Part shown: piece after piece, positions 8,250 through 16,887 of the stretch
Layout of the letters: every line of letters begins with the position of its first letter
How positions within the stretch are numbered: position 1 is the first letter of the stretch
Assembly (NCBI GenBank): GCA_027035765.1
Contig: JALVUD010000002.1
Location: forward strand, 106,704 to 170,703
Origin: Campylobacteraceae bacterium
Lineage (GTDB): Bacteria; Campylobacterota; Campylobacteria; Campylobacterales; Sulfurovaceae
Reading direction: 5' to 3'
Length of the DNA stretch: 64,000 nucleotides
The notes under the pieces: generated by a model
Databases searched by the model: none
The model's input: the letters and a program-made list of their open reading frames with translations, nothing else
Told to the model about the DNA's origin: nothing
Program-made: the position numbers and the translations under genes

Positions 8250-9635
8250 ATGAAATTTCTCTCCCTCTTTGTATTGGGTGGCCTCGTACTGGCTGCCGAT
8301 ACGATCATCCCCTCCAAAGGGACCGATCTCTCACTGACCATCTACAACAACGACCGGGTCTTCGTCCACGAGATCCGCCATACGAAGATCCCGGCGGGCA
8401 GACAGCGGCTCATCTATCAGAACGTCCCCAGTTCCCTGATCACTGCCAGCGTCGTGCCCGACTTTATCGGGCTTCCCGTCACCCTCTACTCCCAGAACTA
8501 TGTTTACGATCTGGTCAACCTGCAGGCCATGCTCAAAAAGAGCGTCGGCCGAACCGTCGCCTTCCATCCCAACGGCAAAAATCCCGGTCTCAAGCACGGT
8601 ACCCTCCTCAGTGCCCAGGATCCTGTCATGGTCCGGGAGGAGAAGAGCGGCCGGATCATTGCCCTGGAGAAAGCGACCCAGGTGGTCTTCCCCTCTGTCC
8701 CTCCCAACATGATCACCCGTCCCAGCCTGATCTGGAACATCGAGGCTCCCCAAGAGGGAAATCTGACCGTGGATCTGAAGTACCTTGGCACCGGAATCCG
8801 CTGGAAAAGCGACTATGTCCTGGATCTCCATCCCAAAGCGAAGAACATGGATCTGGTGGGCTGGATCACCGTGGACAACCGCTCCGGCGTCAGCTATCCC
8901 AACGCCCGCATCACCTGCCTCGCCGGAGAGGTCCATACCGCTGCCACCCCGAGAAAGAACCGGGTCCTCTACAAAGCCATGGCCGAAGCCGTAGCGGCTC
9001 CCGAGGTAAAAGAGGAGGCCTTCTCCGGCTACCACATCTACAAGATCCCCTTCCGGGAGACCATCGCCGACAAGGAGCAGAAGCAGATCCGTTTCCTGGA
9101 GAAACGCTCCGTCGGCTACGAGAGCTACGGCCGGGCCCAGGTCGCCTCCTTCCCCCGCAAAGGGGTGCAGAAGCTCAGTTTCCTCAACACCCTGCGTTTT
9201 GCCAATACCCGGGCCAACGGCATGGGGATCCCCCTGCCGACAGGGATCGTTCGGATGTACAGTACCGACAGTGAGGGCAAAACCCACTTCATCGGCGAGA
9301 GCCGTCTGGGCAATATCCCGGCGGACGAACCGGTCACCCTCACCATCGGTACCCTCTTCGATGCCACCGGAGAGAAACGTACCACCAAATACATCGCCCG
9401 GGAGGGATACCGAAACGTCGTGAGCACCTACACCCTCAACAATCGGGGCAAAACACCGCTGACACTGAAGGTCGAAGAGCGCCTCCCCACCTTCGGCGGT
9501 ACGATCCACCTCAAAAGCAGCTGCAAAGGCCCCTGCTCCGTCAAAAAACTCAGTGCCTTTGTCCGGGAGTTCACCGTCAAACTCCCTCCCAAAAAGAGTT
9601 ATCAATTCACCTCCGAGTTCGAGGTGATCCGCTAA
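8250..9635 (+). CDS. DUF4139 domain-containing exported protein
   Basis: 461 aa from the Met at 8250, which follows 'CCAGGAG'; the 17 extra residues in the track ORF were rejected. A short signal peptide ('MKFLSLFVLGGLVLA') is followed by a beta-rich protein with the DUF4139 features 'WNIEAPQEGNLTVDLKYLG', 'GIRWKSDYVLDL' and 'LAGEVHTAA'. Family members are periplasmic or envelope proteins of unknown function. It starts a plus-strand cluster with two small membrane proteins and a YaiI-like gene. Confidence 0.8.
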   Translation: MKFLSLFVLGGLVLAADTIIPSKGTDLSLTIYNNDRVFVHEIRHTKIPAGRQRLIYQNVPSSLITASVVPDFIGLPVTLYSQNYVYDLVNLQAMLKKSVGRTVAFHPNGKNPGLKHGTLLSAQDPVMVREEKSGRIIALEKATQVVFPSVPPNMITRPSLIWNIEAPQEGNLTVDLKYLGTGIRWKSDYVLDLHPKAKNMDLVGWITVDNRSGVSYPNARITCLAGEVHTAATPRKNRVLYKAMAEAVAAPEVKEEAFSGYHIYKIPFRETIADKEQKQIRFLEKRSVGYESYGRAQVASFPRKGVQKLSFLNTLRFANTRANGMGIPLPTGIVRMYSTDSEGKTHFIGESRLGNIPADEPVTLTIGTLFDATGEKRTTKYIAREGYRNVVSTYTLNNRGKTPLTLKVEERLPTFGGTIHLKSSCKGPCSVKKLSAFVREFTVKLPPKKSYQFTSEFEVIR

Positions 9636-9644
9636 GGCCCTGAG

Positions 9645-9929
9645 ATGAACTACCCCATGAGAGTGGCCCTGGGCTTTGCGGCGGGAGCACTGCTCGGCCT
9701 TATGGTAGGTTTGGGAATCTCTGCACTCTTGAGCTTCGTCACATCGGTCAAACCCGGCGGGCCCGGGGTCGCTATCGGCAATCTTCTCAGTCTGTTGACG
9801 GGCGGCTTCCTCTCGGGAGCCCTCGGCGGCGCGGCGATCGGTAGAGGTTCCCGGCCGATCCTGGGCTACGGACTCGCCTTCATCCCGGTTTTCGCTCTGG
9901 CGATGATCTCACTGCTGGCCTTTATGTGA
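9645..9929 (+). CDS. Small membrane protein, unknown
   Basis: 94 aa, Gly/Ala/Leu-rich, with about three predicted transmembrane helices (about 5-30, 47-65, 74-93). Family not recognised. It begins 9 bp after the DUF4139 stop and ends 1 bp before the next gene, so it is probably co-transcribed with both. Composition resembles the following 96-aa protein, and the two may form a heteromeric membrane unit (inference). Confidence 0.6.
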   Translation: MNYPMRVALGFAAGALLGLMVGLGISALLSFVTSVKPGGPGVAIGNLLSLLTGGFLSGALGGAAIGRGSRPILGYGLAFIPVFALAMISLLAFM

Positions 9930-9930
9930 G

Positions 9931-10221
9931 GTGGCTGCCTTGCATCTGAGCGCCGATATCTTTCAGACCTTTGTCCTGGCCCTCCCGGTCGCCTACGCTC
10001 TGGCCGGTCTGGTGGGCGGTCTCTTCCTCGGAGCCGGGAGCTCCGGAGCCCTCGCCTCCGCCCGGTCCTTCGGCTTCGGCGCGCTCTTGGCCGGCCTCCT
10101 GGTCTGGCTCGCCACCCTTCTCTCTCCCCACCTGGGTTTCTACGCCGCTCTGGCCGATCCGATCCTCGCCGGAGGGATCGGCGGCTGGCTGCTGGGTCGC
10201 TATCTGGAACGGCAGCCGTGA
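9931..10221 (+). CDS. Small membrane protein, unknown
   Basis: 96 aa with a GTG start 1 bp after the previous stop, and about three hydrophobic helices rich in Gly and Ala (for example 'ALAGLVGGLFLGAGSSGALA'). Its end overlaps the next GTG start by 4 bp (GTGA), which implies coupled translation. Function unknown; the pairing with the 94-aa neighbour is the only clue. Confidence 0.6.
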   Translation: MAALHLSADIFQTFVLALPVAYALAGLVGGLFLGAGSSGALASARSFGFGALLAGLLVWLATLLSPHLGFYAALADPILAGGIGGWLLGRYLERQP

Positions 10222-10667
10222 CGCTCTACATCGACGGGGATGCCCTCCCCAATCTCCTCAAACCGATCCTGCTGCGAAGCATCGAGCGCCTGGAGATCCC
10301 CACCCGTGTCATCGCCAACAAAAGGATCACAATCGGCGATTCTTCCCATGTCGAATATCTCATCGTGGATCAGGGAGCGGACCGGGCCGATGACCGGATC
10401 GTGGAGCTCCTAGAGCCGGGCGATCTTGTCATCACCGCCGACATCCCTCTGGCCGACCGGGTCCTCAGCGCCGGCGGGCATGCCATCGACCACCGGGGCG
10501 ATCGCTACACATCCGACAATATCAAAGAGCGCCTGGCTCTGCGCAACCTCATGGAGGCGATCCGCGAGAGCGGAGAGATCACCCGAGGCCCTAAACCCTT
10601 CACCACCAAAGACGCCCACGCATTCGCCAACCAGCTCAACCGCTTTTTGCAGGAGCGGCAAAAGTGA
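10218..10667 (+). CDS. YaiI/YqxD family protein (DUF188)
   Basis: 149 aa, the full length of the DUF188 (PIN-like fold) family. Begins 'LYIDGDALPNLLKPIL', where most members have D-A/G-D-A-C-P, and contains 'DLVITADIPLADRVL' and 'LMEAIRESGE'. Biochemical role unknown; the PIN-like fold suggests nucleic-acid chemistry. GTG start overlapping the upstream membrane-protein gene. The usual Cys is replaced by Leu in the first motif. Confidence 0.85.
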   Translation: MTLYIDGDALPNLLKPILLRSIERLEIPTRVIANKRITIGDSSHVEYLIVDQGADRADDRIVELLEPGDLVITADIPLADRVLSAGGHAIDHRGDRYTSDNIKERLALRNLMEAIRESGEITRGPKPFTTKDAHAFANQLNRFLQERQK

Positions 10668-10687
10668 CTCCGTAGCCACATCCCAAG

Positions 10688-10710
10688 AGGAGGCGGGACT
10701 TCAGTCCCGC
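10688..10710. terminator. GCGGGA hairpin between convergent genes
   Basis: Perfect stem 'GCGGGACT..AGTCCCGC' (10692-10709) between the convergent yaiI-like gene and glsA. There is no U-tract, so it may be a dispersed palindrome that doubles as a transcription barrier; a relative is at 52592-52611. Confidence 0.4.
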
Positions 10711-10771
10711 AATGCAGGATTGAAACCTTTCTCCCCTTTCGCCGCCGGAGGATTTGAGTGATAAGCCGGGA

Positions 10772-11695
10772 TCAAAAGATAGAGAGGCCGGTTTTGGTCG
10801 TAAACTTCTCCAGGGCCAGGGTCCCGGCGTGGGAGTTGCCGTAGCGGTTGAGTGCCGGCGACCAGACGGCGATGGACATCTTCCCGGGGACCACGGCGGC
10901 GATGCCCCCGCCCACGCCGCTTTTGGCCGGCAGACCCACGTGGTAGGCGAACTCGCCGCTGGCGTCATAGTGCCCGCAGGTGAGCATCACGGCGTTGATC
11001 CGTTTGGCCTTGCTCGCACTGATAAACGCCGTGCCGCTGATAGGATCGGTCCCGCCGAAGGCCAGATAGAGAAAGGCCCGGGAGAGCTCTTCGGTGCTCA
11101 TCTCCACGGCGCAGTGTTTGAAGTAGGTCATGACCGTGGCGTGCACATCGTTCTCGAAATTGCCGAAGCTCTTCATCAGGTGAGCCAGGGAGAGGTTCCG
11201 GTCTCCATGCTCCATCTCGGAGCGGGCCACCTCGGCATCGAAACCGATTTCGGGATTCTCCGTCAGACGGCGGATGAAGCCCAGGATCGCTTCGAGGGTG
11301 TTGTACTCATCTTTGTAGTGGCTGATCAGTGCGTCGGTCACCACCAGCGCCCCGGCATTGATGAAGGGGTTGCGGGGGATCCCCTGCTCATACTCCAGCT
11401 GCACCAGGGAGTTGAAGGGATTCCCCGACGGCTCCACCCCCACCCGCTTGTAGAGTTCACGTGAATAGTGCTCCAGCGCCAGGGTAAAGGTGAAGACTTT
11501 GGAGATGCTCTGGATCGAAAAACGCTTCGACGCCTCCCCCACCGAATAGACACTCCCGTCCCCCAGGGTCAGGCTCATGGCGAACTGCCCCTTCTCCACC
11601 GCCGCCAGCGCCGGGATGTAGTCGGCGACCTTCCCTTTGTCCAGCTCGGGTTGGATCTCTTCGTAGATCTCGTCGAGGATGGCCTGGTAGTTCAT
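10772..11695 (-). CDS. glsA: Glutaminase A
   Basis: 307 aa from Met 11695 (the track start adds 6 aa). Serine-dependent glutaminase of the beta-lactamase fold, converting glutamine to glutamate and ammonia. Catalytic S-x-x-K 'SISK' at 63-66 ('RFSIQSISKVF'), then 'NPFINAGALVV' and the C-terminal 'VGLPAKSGVGGGI' loop, all canonical. Monocistronic. It may supply ammonia or help acid resistance; no partner antiporter is adjacent. Confidence 0.93.
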   Translation of the reverse strand: MNYQAILDEIYEEIQPELDKGKVADYIPALAAVEKGQFAMSLTLGDGSVYSVGEASKRFSIQSISKVFTFTLALEHYSRELYKRVGVEPSGNPFNSLVQLEYEQGIPRNPFINAGALVVTDALISHYKDEYNTLEAILGFIRRLTENPEIGFDAEVARSEMEHGDRNLSLAHLMKSFGNFENDVHATVMTYFKHCAVEMSTEELSRAFLYLAFGGTDPISGTAFISASKAKRINAVMLTCGHYDASGEFAYHVGLPAKSGVGGGIAAVVPGKMSIAVWSPALNRYGNSHAGTLALEKFTTKTGLSIF

Positions 11696-11782
11696 GGATT
11701 TCCTTATTAGCAAGATTCTCGGTGCATTATACTCTCACCCGTTTTGAGAAACGGGCTTTCCCTGCGTTTTCATCCAACGTCT

Positions 11783-11863
11783 CGTCATCCTGAACTCGTT
11801 TCAGGATCCACGGTATAGTGGGCATTCTCTACCCTCGATTCCGGATCGGGTCCGGAATGACGG
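11783..11863. repeat. 81-bp bipartite palindromic repeat, copy 1
   Basis: Hairpin 'CCTGAAC..GTTTCAGG' followed by hairpin 'TTCCGGATC..GTCCGGAA', bounded by 'cgtcat' and 'atgacgg'. The same layout and length occur at 40141-40221. Confidence 0.8.
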
Positions 11864-11890
11864 AGTATTCAGCACCCAGTCAACAATCGG

Positions 11891-11925
11891 TTACTAGTTA
11901 CTCGTTACTAGTTACTAGTTCCCAA
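11891..11925. repeat. Heptamer array (TTACTAG family)
   Basis: ttactag, ttactcg, ttactag, ttactag, ttcccaa in strict 7 bp register, downstream of arfB. Confidence 0.85.
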
Positions 11926-11943
11926 ATTAGTTCCCAACCTCCC

Positions 11944-12369
11944 TCATTCCTCACCGCGCACTTTCCTGCGCAGCTGCTTTTTGCCCGAATGTTTCTTCTT
12001 CGAGGCCAGCCGCCGTTTGACAGCCCCTTTGGTAGGCCGGGTCGGGATGCGCTTTTTCTGCGTGACGTTGACACTTCGTATCAGCTCCACCAGCCGCTCC
12101 AGCGCTTCGGCCCGGTTGAGTTCCTGGCTTCGGTGCTGTTGGGATTTGATGACGATGATGCCCTCTTTGGTGATGCGCTTGTCTTTGCGGGCGAGGAGCC
12201 TCTCTTTGTAGTGTTCAGGCAGGGAGGATGCAGCGATATCAAAACGCAGATGCACCGCCGCCGCCACCTTGTTGACCTTCTGCCCGCCGGACCCCTGCGC
12301 CCGTATGGCGGAGATCTCCACTTCATTTTCGTCCAGGGTGACGGTATCGGAGATTTTCAAGGTTGCCAT
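11944..12369 (-). CDS. arfB: Alternative ribosome-rescue factor ArfB (peptidyl-tRNA hydrolase)
   Basis: 141 aa with the RF1-like catalytic GGQ at 28-30 ('RAQGSGGQKVNKVAAAVHL') and the lysine/arginine-rich C-terminal tail ('KKKHSGKKQLRRKVRG') that threads into the empty mRNA channel. It releases peptides from stalled ribosomes. Its start overlaps the end of the BrnA-like gene by 13 bp, although the functions are unrelated. The stop sits in a repeat-like 'cctcattcctcac' tract. Confidence 0.9.
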   Translation of the reverse strand: MATLKISDTVTLDENEVEISAIRAQGSGGQKVNKVAAAVHLRFDIAASSLPEHYKERLLARKDKRITKEGIIVIKSQQHRSQELNRAEALERLVELIRSVNVTQKKRIPTRPTKGAVKRRLASKKKHSGKKQLRRKVRGEE

Positions 12370-12632
12370 TCTTTCTCTTTCAGCCCTTCACTCAATATCA
12401 TTTTGATCAGTGACTGATACGGGACATCCATACTGTTCGCTTTGACCTTCAATGCATCGATCATATCTACTGGCAGACGGATCGAAATGCTTTTGGTTGT
12501 CTTTTTCAGATTGGGGAAACGCACCCTTTTTGCCTGAGACATCTCCAGATACTCTGTGGCATCGTGTGTCTCCCAAAAGATGCGCTCTTCGTTTTCGTCC
12601 TTAAAGATAGGGATTGTTTTTGTTGCTTTCAT
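12357..12632 (-). CDS. BrnA-like/CopG-type antitoxin
   Basis: 91 aa. The N-terminal part ('ENEERIFWETHDATEYLE') matches the segment that contacts the toxin in BrnA/CopG-type antitoxins. The C-terminal part ('TKSISIRLPVDMIDALKVKANS') is a ribbon-helix-helix DNA-binding domain. It overlaps the end of the upstream toxin gene by 32 bp, in the usual toxin-first order of brnTA. Such antitoxins normally repress their own operon. Confidence 0.83.
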   Translation of the reverse strand: MKATKTIPIFKDENEERIFWETHDATEYLEMSQAKRVRFPNLKKTTKSISIRLPVDMIDALKVKANSMDVPYQSLIKMILSEGLKEKEWQP

Positions 12633-12924
12633 AGAATTTTTTCTCCTTCTTTGTCATTTCTCTTGCCGAGATCACGCGTATGAGACGATCTCTCACGGTA
12701 AAGACCACCATGATTTTCACATTGGCATCATCTCTGCCAAATGCGATGCACCGGCATTCATCTTGTGAATGGGAAAAATCCTCGATCACAATAAGAGGTT
12801 CATTGAAAAATATCTCTTCGATCCTCTTATAGTTGAGCCCGTGCTTCTCTTCATTTTTATAGACATTGCCATCGTCCCAATCAAAGCCAACCAGGGCTTC
12901 CACATCCAAACAGTCGAATTCCAT
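12601..12924 (-). CDS. BrnT-family toxin (RelE-like ribonuclease)
   Basis: 107 aa from Met 12924 (the track start adds 14 aa). 'FDWDDGNVYKNEEKHGLNYKRIEEIFF' opens the BrnT fold. 'RCIAFGR', 'MVVFTVRDRLIRVISAREM' and 'KKEKKFYE' contain the Arg and His/Lys residues used for RNA cleavage. A type II toxin expected to inhibit translation and be neutralised by the adjacent RHH antitoxin. An inverted repeat overlaps its likely promoter. Confidence 0.85.
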   Translation of the reverse strand: MEFDCLDVEALVGFDWDDGNVYKNEEKHGLNYKRIEEIFFNEPLIVIEDFSHSQDECRCIAFGRDDANVKIMVVFTVRDRLIRVISAREMTKKEKKFYESNKNNPYL

Positions 12925-12937
12925 TTTTCCAACCTCA

Positions 12938-12958
12938 TGTATATTATGAGTATATACA
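12938..12958 (-). promoter_or_regulatory. Operator/promoter of the BrnT-BrnA operon
   Basis: Perfect inverted repeat TGTATAT-N7-ATATACA overlapping a minus-strand -10 (TATACT, 12949-12954), 14 bp upstream of the toxin start. A good candidate for autoregulation by the RHH antitoxin. Confidence 0.55.
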
Positions 12959-12976
12959 ATTATCATTAAAGAAAAA

Positions 12977-13792
12977 TTAATTCATACTTCCCGCATCCCG
13001 CCTCAACCTCTCCAACACCCTCACCATCGCCAGCGTATCGAGCTCGCAATACTTCAGCAGCGCCTCGCGCATCTTCTCTTTCTTCTCATCATCCATCTTG
13101 TCCATAGTGGCAAAGGCGTTCATCGCTTCGCTGCCGTTGTGTATGCCATCGAGGGCTTTGTAGGCCTGTGCCATTTCGGGTACGAGGGCGGGGAGGACGT
13201 ACTTGATGGAGTAGCTTCCCTGCATGGCCGGGGTGACGTAATATTTTTGCTGAAACGGGGTCATGAGGTCTCTGAGGTTGTCGGCGATCGCCAGCAGATG
13301 CTCACGCAGATCCTCGTACTCCTCCGCCAGCGCTCTGATTACCCCTTTTTCAAAGCTCATGTTGTACGCCAGGACGGTGACGTCGGCGGGGATGTCAGCA
13401 CAGAGCCGCCGCACCAGGGCTTCTCGGGGGTCGCTGCCCTCTTCGGCCAGAAACTCACGGTGCTCCAGCCTGCCGTCTGCGTGTTCGATATGCAGCGAAT
13501 ACTGAAAGGGGATCTGCATGAAGGGTTTGACCCCTTTCCATCGGGGGATGGCCTGCTGGAAGGTTTCGAAGTCGAGGTGATAGACGGGATACGTGAGCGT
13601 CTCGAGAAAGGCTTGAACGGCCTTTTTGTCGAAGTGGGTGGTTTGGGCTTTGTACTGCTCTACGGCCTGGCGCTGTTTGGCGGTCATCTCGAAATCATCG
13701 GGGATGTCGGCGATGTCGATGATGCCCTGTTCGTAGAGGGCTTTTTGTTTTTTGCTTCCAAGATTGAAGATGTTGAAGATTTTACCTCCACC
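12977..13792 (-). pseudogene. DUF2779 domain protein, N-terminally truncated
   Basis: Open from a TGA at 13793-13795; the first ATG is at 13687 (236 aa). The frame upstream of that Met still reads sensibly ('NLGSKKQKALYEQGIID'), and 'YPVYHLDFETFQQAIP' plus 'YCELDTLAMVRVLERL' mark an exonuclease-like DUF2779 domain (DxE near the N-end, late D). Full members are roughly twice as long, so the N-terminal half is missing at the junction with the AT-rich island. Whether a shortened protein is made is unclear. Confidence 0.75.
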
Positions 13793-13797
13793 TCACC

Positions 13798-13893
13798 GTG
13801 AAAGAACCCGCAAGCCTAATCTCCAACCTCATTACCAGTATCGAATCCGGTCTGAACAGAACCATCGGAAGAGGTATGCAGTTTACTGTCTAG
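13798..13893 (+). pseudogene. Possible 31-residue gene remnant at island edge
   Basis: A plus-strand frame from a GTG reads 'KEPASLISNLITSIESGLN' with sensible residue composition, then stops 11 bp inside the 3' end of the RES gene. It looks like the beginning of a disrupted gene. Family not recognised. Confidence 0.25.
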
Positions 13894-14890
13894 CTCCAGT
13901 CGAAAATTTTATTTCTTTAACCTCAAATAGTTTAACATCAACAATATTGACTTTTTCGTCATCAAATAAAACCACATTATCACCTTTACCAACAGAACTT
14001 TTGAAAATAAACCCATCAAAACCAGCGTCTTTAATAAGCTCAGAGAGATATTGACTTGGAAGATATTCTAAATAAGCATCTCTCGGAAGGACAGGTTTTG
14101 ATAGCTCTTCTGCAAAGTGCTGTAATAATGAAATATATTTGAAAATATACACAGCCTCTTCGCTCTCTTTTGAAAAAGGGGAAGTGGCCTTTCTTGGGTT
14201 CCTTAAATCGGCCAATCTCAATCGATCAACAATTTTTATTTTTGCAATAGTAATCACATCTCCTTTATGGGGACGTACTTCAGCAATTGCTGTAGAACGA
14301 TTGGTAGCGGTATACAAATATGAGATGCCTACAGGATTGGCTCTTCCACCATTTTTTACATACTCAGCCGGTGGCTTACCCATTTTCTCTAGTTCTATTA
14401 GTTTCTTGTCTTCACTTATTCTTGCACGATACAACACTCTTTTCCCAAAATTTTGTATAGACAACTCATTCAACCATTCACGAAAGCGTTCTATGTCAAA
14501 ATCATCAAATTTCAAAAAAAATCTATTGTTATGCTTGATCTCTGTTTTAAATTTTCCCCATATGTCCTCTACTGACTGTATATCAAGTTTATGTTGATAT
14601 TTTTTTTCTTCAGAGTAGGGAATTATCCTTGGAATAAGTTTTGATGCAATCTCTTGATTGGAAAATATTTCCCAATCATTTTGGATCAAGAAAGCCAAAT
14701 CAGTCCCATTATGATTCTCTTCATCATAAATTTCTAACAACATTTCAAAATAATCTACTATGTTATTAATTCGGATAGCTTTTACATTTTGAGATCCACA
14801 CACAGAACATTCAGCTACAACACCACCTTCTTTTTCAATAATACCATTTATAATTTTATCGTTAATGCACTTTTCACAGCAACTATCCAT
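13883..14890 (-). CDS. RES-domain protein (predicted NAD+-consuming toxin/effector)
   Basis: 335 aa. The N-terminal third has a possible zinc-binding set (C4, C5, C8 and C28, C31) and resembles the domain preceding RES in HEPN/RES-type proteins. The RES domain runs from about 150: 'VLYRARISE' (R155, R157), 'GRANPVGISYLYTATNRSTAIAEVRP' (R183, E204), all typical of the family. RES enzymes degrade NAD+ and can arrest growth. Last gene of a three-gene AT-rich operon, overlapping the sce7725-like gene by 8 bp. No Xre/MbcA-type antitoxin is adjacent. Confidence 0.8.
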   Translation of the reverse strand: MDSCCEKCINDKIINGIIEKEGGVVAECSVCGSQNVKAIRINNIVDYFEMLLEIYDEENHNGTDLAFLIQNDWEIFSNQEIASKLIPRIIPYSEEKKYQHKLDIQSVEDIWGKFKTEIKHNNRFFLKFDDFDIERFREWLNELSIQNFGKRVLYRARISEDKKLIELEKMGKPPAEYVKNGGRANPVGISYLYTATNRSTAIAEVRPHKGDVITIAKIKIVDRLRLADLRNPRKATSPFSKESEEAVYIFKYISLLQHFAEELSKPVLPRDAYLEYLPSQYLSELIKDAGFDGFIFKSSVGKGDNVVLFDDEKVNIVDVKLFEVKEIKFSTGARQ

Positions 14891-15833
14891 TGTGTTCCTC
14901 TAAAAACTTTGCAATTATTTCTATATGGTTTTGCATTGAAAGTTTTTTAGCATATCCCAGTCCTCTAAAAAGTTTTTTTTCATATAATTCCATATATTCT
15001 TGTGAAGCTTTTGTGTTGTATAAATTATGACGCTTTTCATCATCTACTAAATATCTAAGTGCCTCTATAAATTTTCCGCCGGCATCCTTATTATCATCTC
15101 TTCTATCAGATTTATAGTGCTTAATAAACATTTCATCATCTTCATCTTTCTTCAAGTACGTCATATGAATAGCAACTGCCCATGCTGGACCTCCACTATC
15201 AGAGTAATCATCACCAACTATTAGAAAATCCCCAAAGCCATCTAAGTTTTCTTCAATAAAATCTAAGTGCAAGTCAGAAAAAGGTTCTTCATCCTTATAG
15301 TGAGCATTTTTTTCACGTTTGAAGCCATCACGCAAAACGACTCCTTTTCCAATATCTTTAAATTTTCTTCTATACCGTTTCTCATTTTCATTGGATATAA
15401 AAATATTGTATTCAATTTTTGTAGAATATTGTTCTAATAAACTATGAAGTTCTGCTGTATCCAAAAATCCTCTGTGAATTATCGCTATCTTATAATCTTT
15501 AAATTTATTTAATAAGATTTGCAATTCTTCTAGTGTGGACGAAGGATTTACTACTATTCCAATTGTAGTGAGTTCTTTATACGCTCTTTTTAATAAGAAT
15601 TCTTGCAATTCGCTACTTTTATTATTTGAGAAATCTCCAACATTAGGGTTTGCCACTAAAACATGATATACACCATTTTCCTCAAATTGTTCCATAGTTC
15701 TTAGAAGAGGGTTTATATTTTTCTTAACGGGTTCTATAATTGGTATGATATTCCCATTTTTTAAAGCTTGGCTGGCTTGCTCTTTAAGCAAGACTAATTC
15801 ATATTGCTTGCCTCTAAAATATGGAAAATACAT
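14883..15833 (-). CDS. sce7725-family protein
   Basis: 316 aa, matching from memory the conserved family that NCBI names after Sorangium locus sce7725. Begins 'MYFPYFRGKQYELVLLKE' and has 'IIPIIEPVKKNINPLL' and a 'GDFLIVGDDYSDSGGPAWAV' block. The alternating strand/helix pattern suggests a TIM-barrel-like enzyme fold, but no catalytic site is assigned. Middle gene of the cassette: the sce7726-like stop overlaps its start by 1 bp and the RES gene overlaps its end. AT-rich codon use unlike flanking housekeeping genes. Confidence 0.75.
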   Translation of the reverse strand: MYFPYFRGKQYELVLLKEQASQALKNGNIIPIIEPVKKNINPLLRTMEQFEENGVYHVLVANPNVGDFSNNKSSELQEFLLKRAYKELTTIGIVVNPSSTLEELQILLNKFKDYKIAIIHRGFLDTAELHSLLEQYSTKIEYNIFISNENEKRYRRKFKDIGKGVVLRDGFKREKNAHYKDEEPFSDLHLDFIEENLDGFGDFLIVGDDYSDSGGPAWAVAIHMTYLKKDEDDEMFIKHYKSDRRDDNKDAGGKFIEALRYLVDDEKRHNLYNTKASQEYMELYEKKLFRGLGYAKKLSMQNHIEIIAKFLEEHNG

Positions 15834-16735
15834 TACATATCCCCTTTTACAATATCTTTTACCTTTAACTCCAAAAGAGACAAAAAGTTCTTTTTTTCCT
15901 TATGAGTTAATTTTGTCTCGATCGCTCTTGCTTTCAAAGATTTTGGAGTATTTTCAATAAATTCCTTTAACTCTTTACTATCCCCTCTTTTTTTTACAAT
16001 TTTTACTGCTTCCTTGTATGCCATACCCTTATCTAAAGTTACAAAAATGTCTTTTGCGTAATTATACATTTCTGAATTCGGAACATCTAATTTTTCGTTT
16101 GTCAGTTTCTTAATTATAAATAGATATTCATCACGTCTTAATATATCAAATAGACAAGAAAGATCTATATTGTCTTTGTTTGATTTAGATTTAAAAACTG
16201 TTGATATAGATCCATTTACATTAAGCTTTAAAAGTCCTATTCCCATATCCTTTAAGTAGGTAAGTTTATCTGCTTTATTTTCATCAGTAATAACATAAAT
16301 TTTATCAAAAACCTTCTTATAGTCATCAAGCTGTTTCAAGAGTCGATCAAGATTGTCATACTTAGATTTAATTTCATAAGCAGTAAACGTCCCATTAACA
16401 ATTACGCAATCGGCTTTTGAGTTTTTGATACAAACTTCGGTAAGCATAAAAGAGGTATTTAGGGAATGCGTTCCCAATAATATTTTGTTTGCCAAAACGT
16501 TTTTATAAATATATTCATTAGGATACTTTTTTTGAATATATTCAAATATTAAATCGTATATAGAAGATAGTTTCAAATCTGCTATTGTCAGATAATTTTC
16601 TCCCAATGTGTGTCTCAATATTCTATTAAATCTCATAGAAGAGCCAAATTTTGCCAACTCTTTGATGACAGATGGCAAGAATATATTTGATAATGATGAC
16701 AATTGATTTTCATGAAAAGTAATTTTTAGTATCAT
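15833..16735 (-). CDS. sce7726-family protein, PD-(D/E)xK-like nuclease candidate
   Basis: 300 aa; first gene of the AT-rich cassette. The middle contains an acidic pattern of the restriction-endonuclease fold: E100, then D109 in 'KADCVIV', then E121-x-K123 in 'TAYEIKSKYDNLDRL', with Q135 a helix later. I therefore infer a metal-dependent nuclease or a nuclease-fold sensor. The family travels with sce7725 genes. Likely promoter TATAAT (16754-16759) is about 20 bp upstream of the start. Confidence 0.75.
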   Translation of the reverse strand: MILKITFHENQLSSLSNIFLPSVIKELAKFGSSMRFNRILRHTLGENYLTIADLKLSSIYDLIFEYIQKKYPNEYIYKNVLANKILLGTHSLNTSFMLTEVCIKNSKADCVIVNGTFTAYEIKSKYDNLDRLLKQLDDYKKVFDKIYVITDENKADKLTYLKDMGIGLLKLNVNGSISTVFKSKSNKDNIDLSCLFDILRRDEYLFIIKKLTNEKLDVPNSEMYNYAKDIFVTLDKGMAYKEAVKIVKKRGDSKELKEFIENTPKSLKARAIETKLTHKEKKNFLSLLELKVKDIVKGDM

Positions 16736-16753
16736 TCCAAATATATCCTAAAT

Positions 16754-16759
16754 ATTATA
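16754..16759 (-). promoter_or_regulatory. Probable -10 of the sce7726-sce7725-RES operon
   Basis: TATAAT on the minus strand in an AT-rich gap; no clear -35. Confidence 0.4.
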
Positions 16760-16887
16760 TTCCTTCTAAGCTCCACATAAGGTATCTGTACTCATTTTAG
16801 CAATTTTTTTCTTTGCATTTAGCATGTATGCTCGTCATGAACCGAAAAAAACAAAGAATAGAATATAAACTTACATTCATCACTTTC

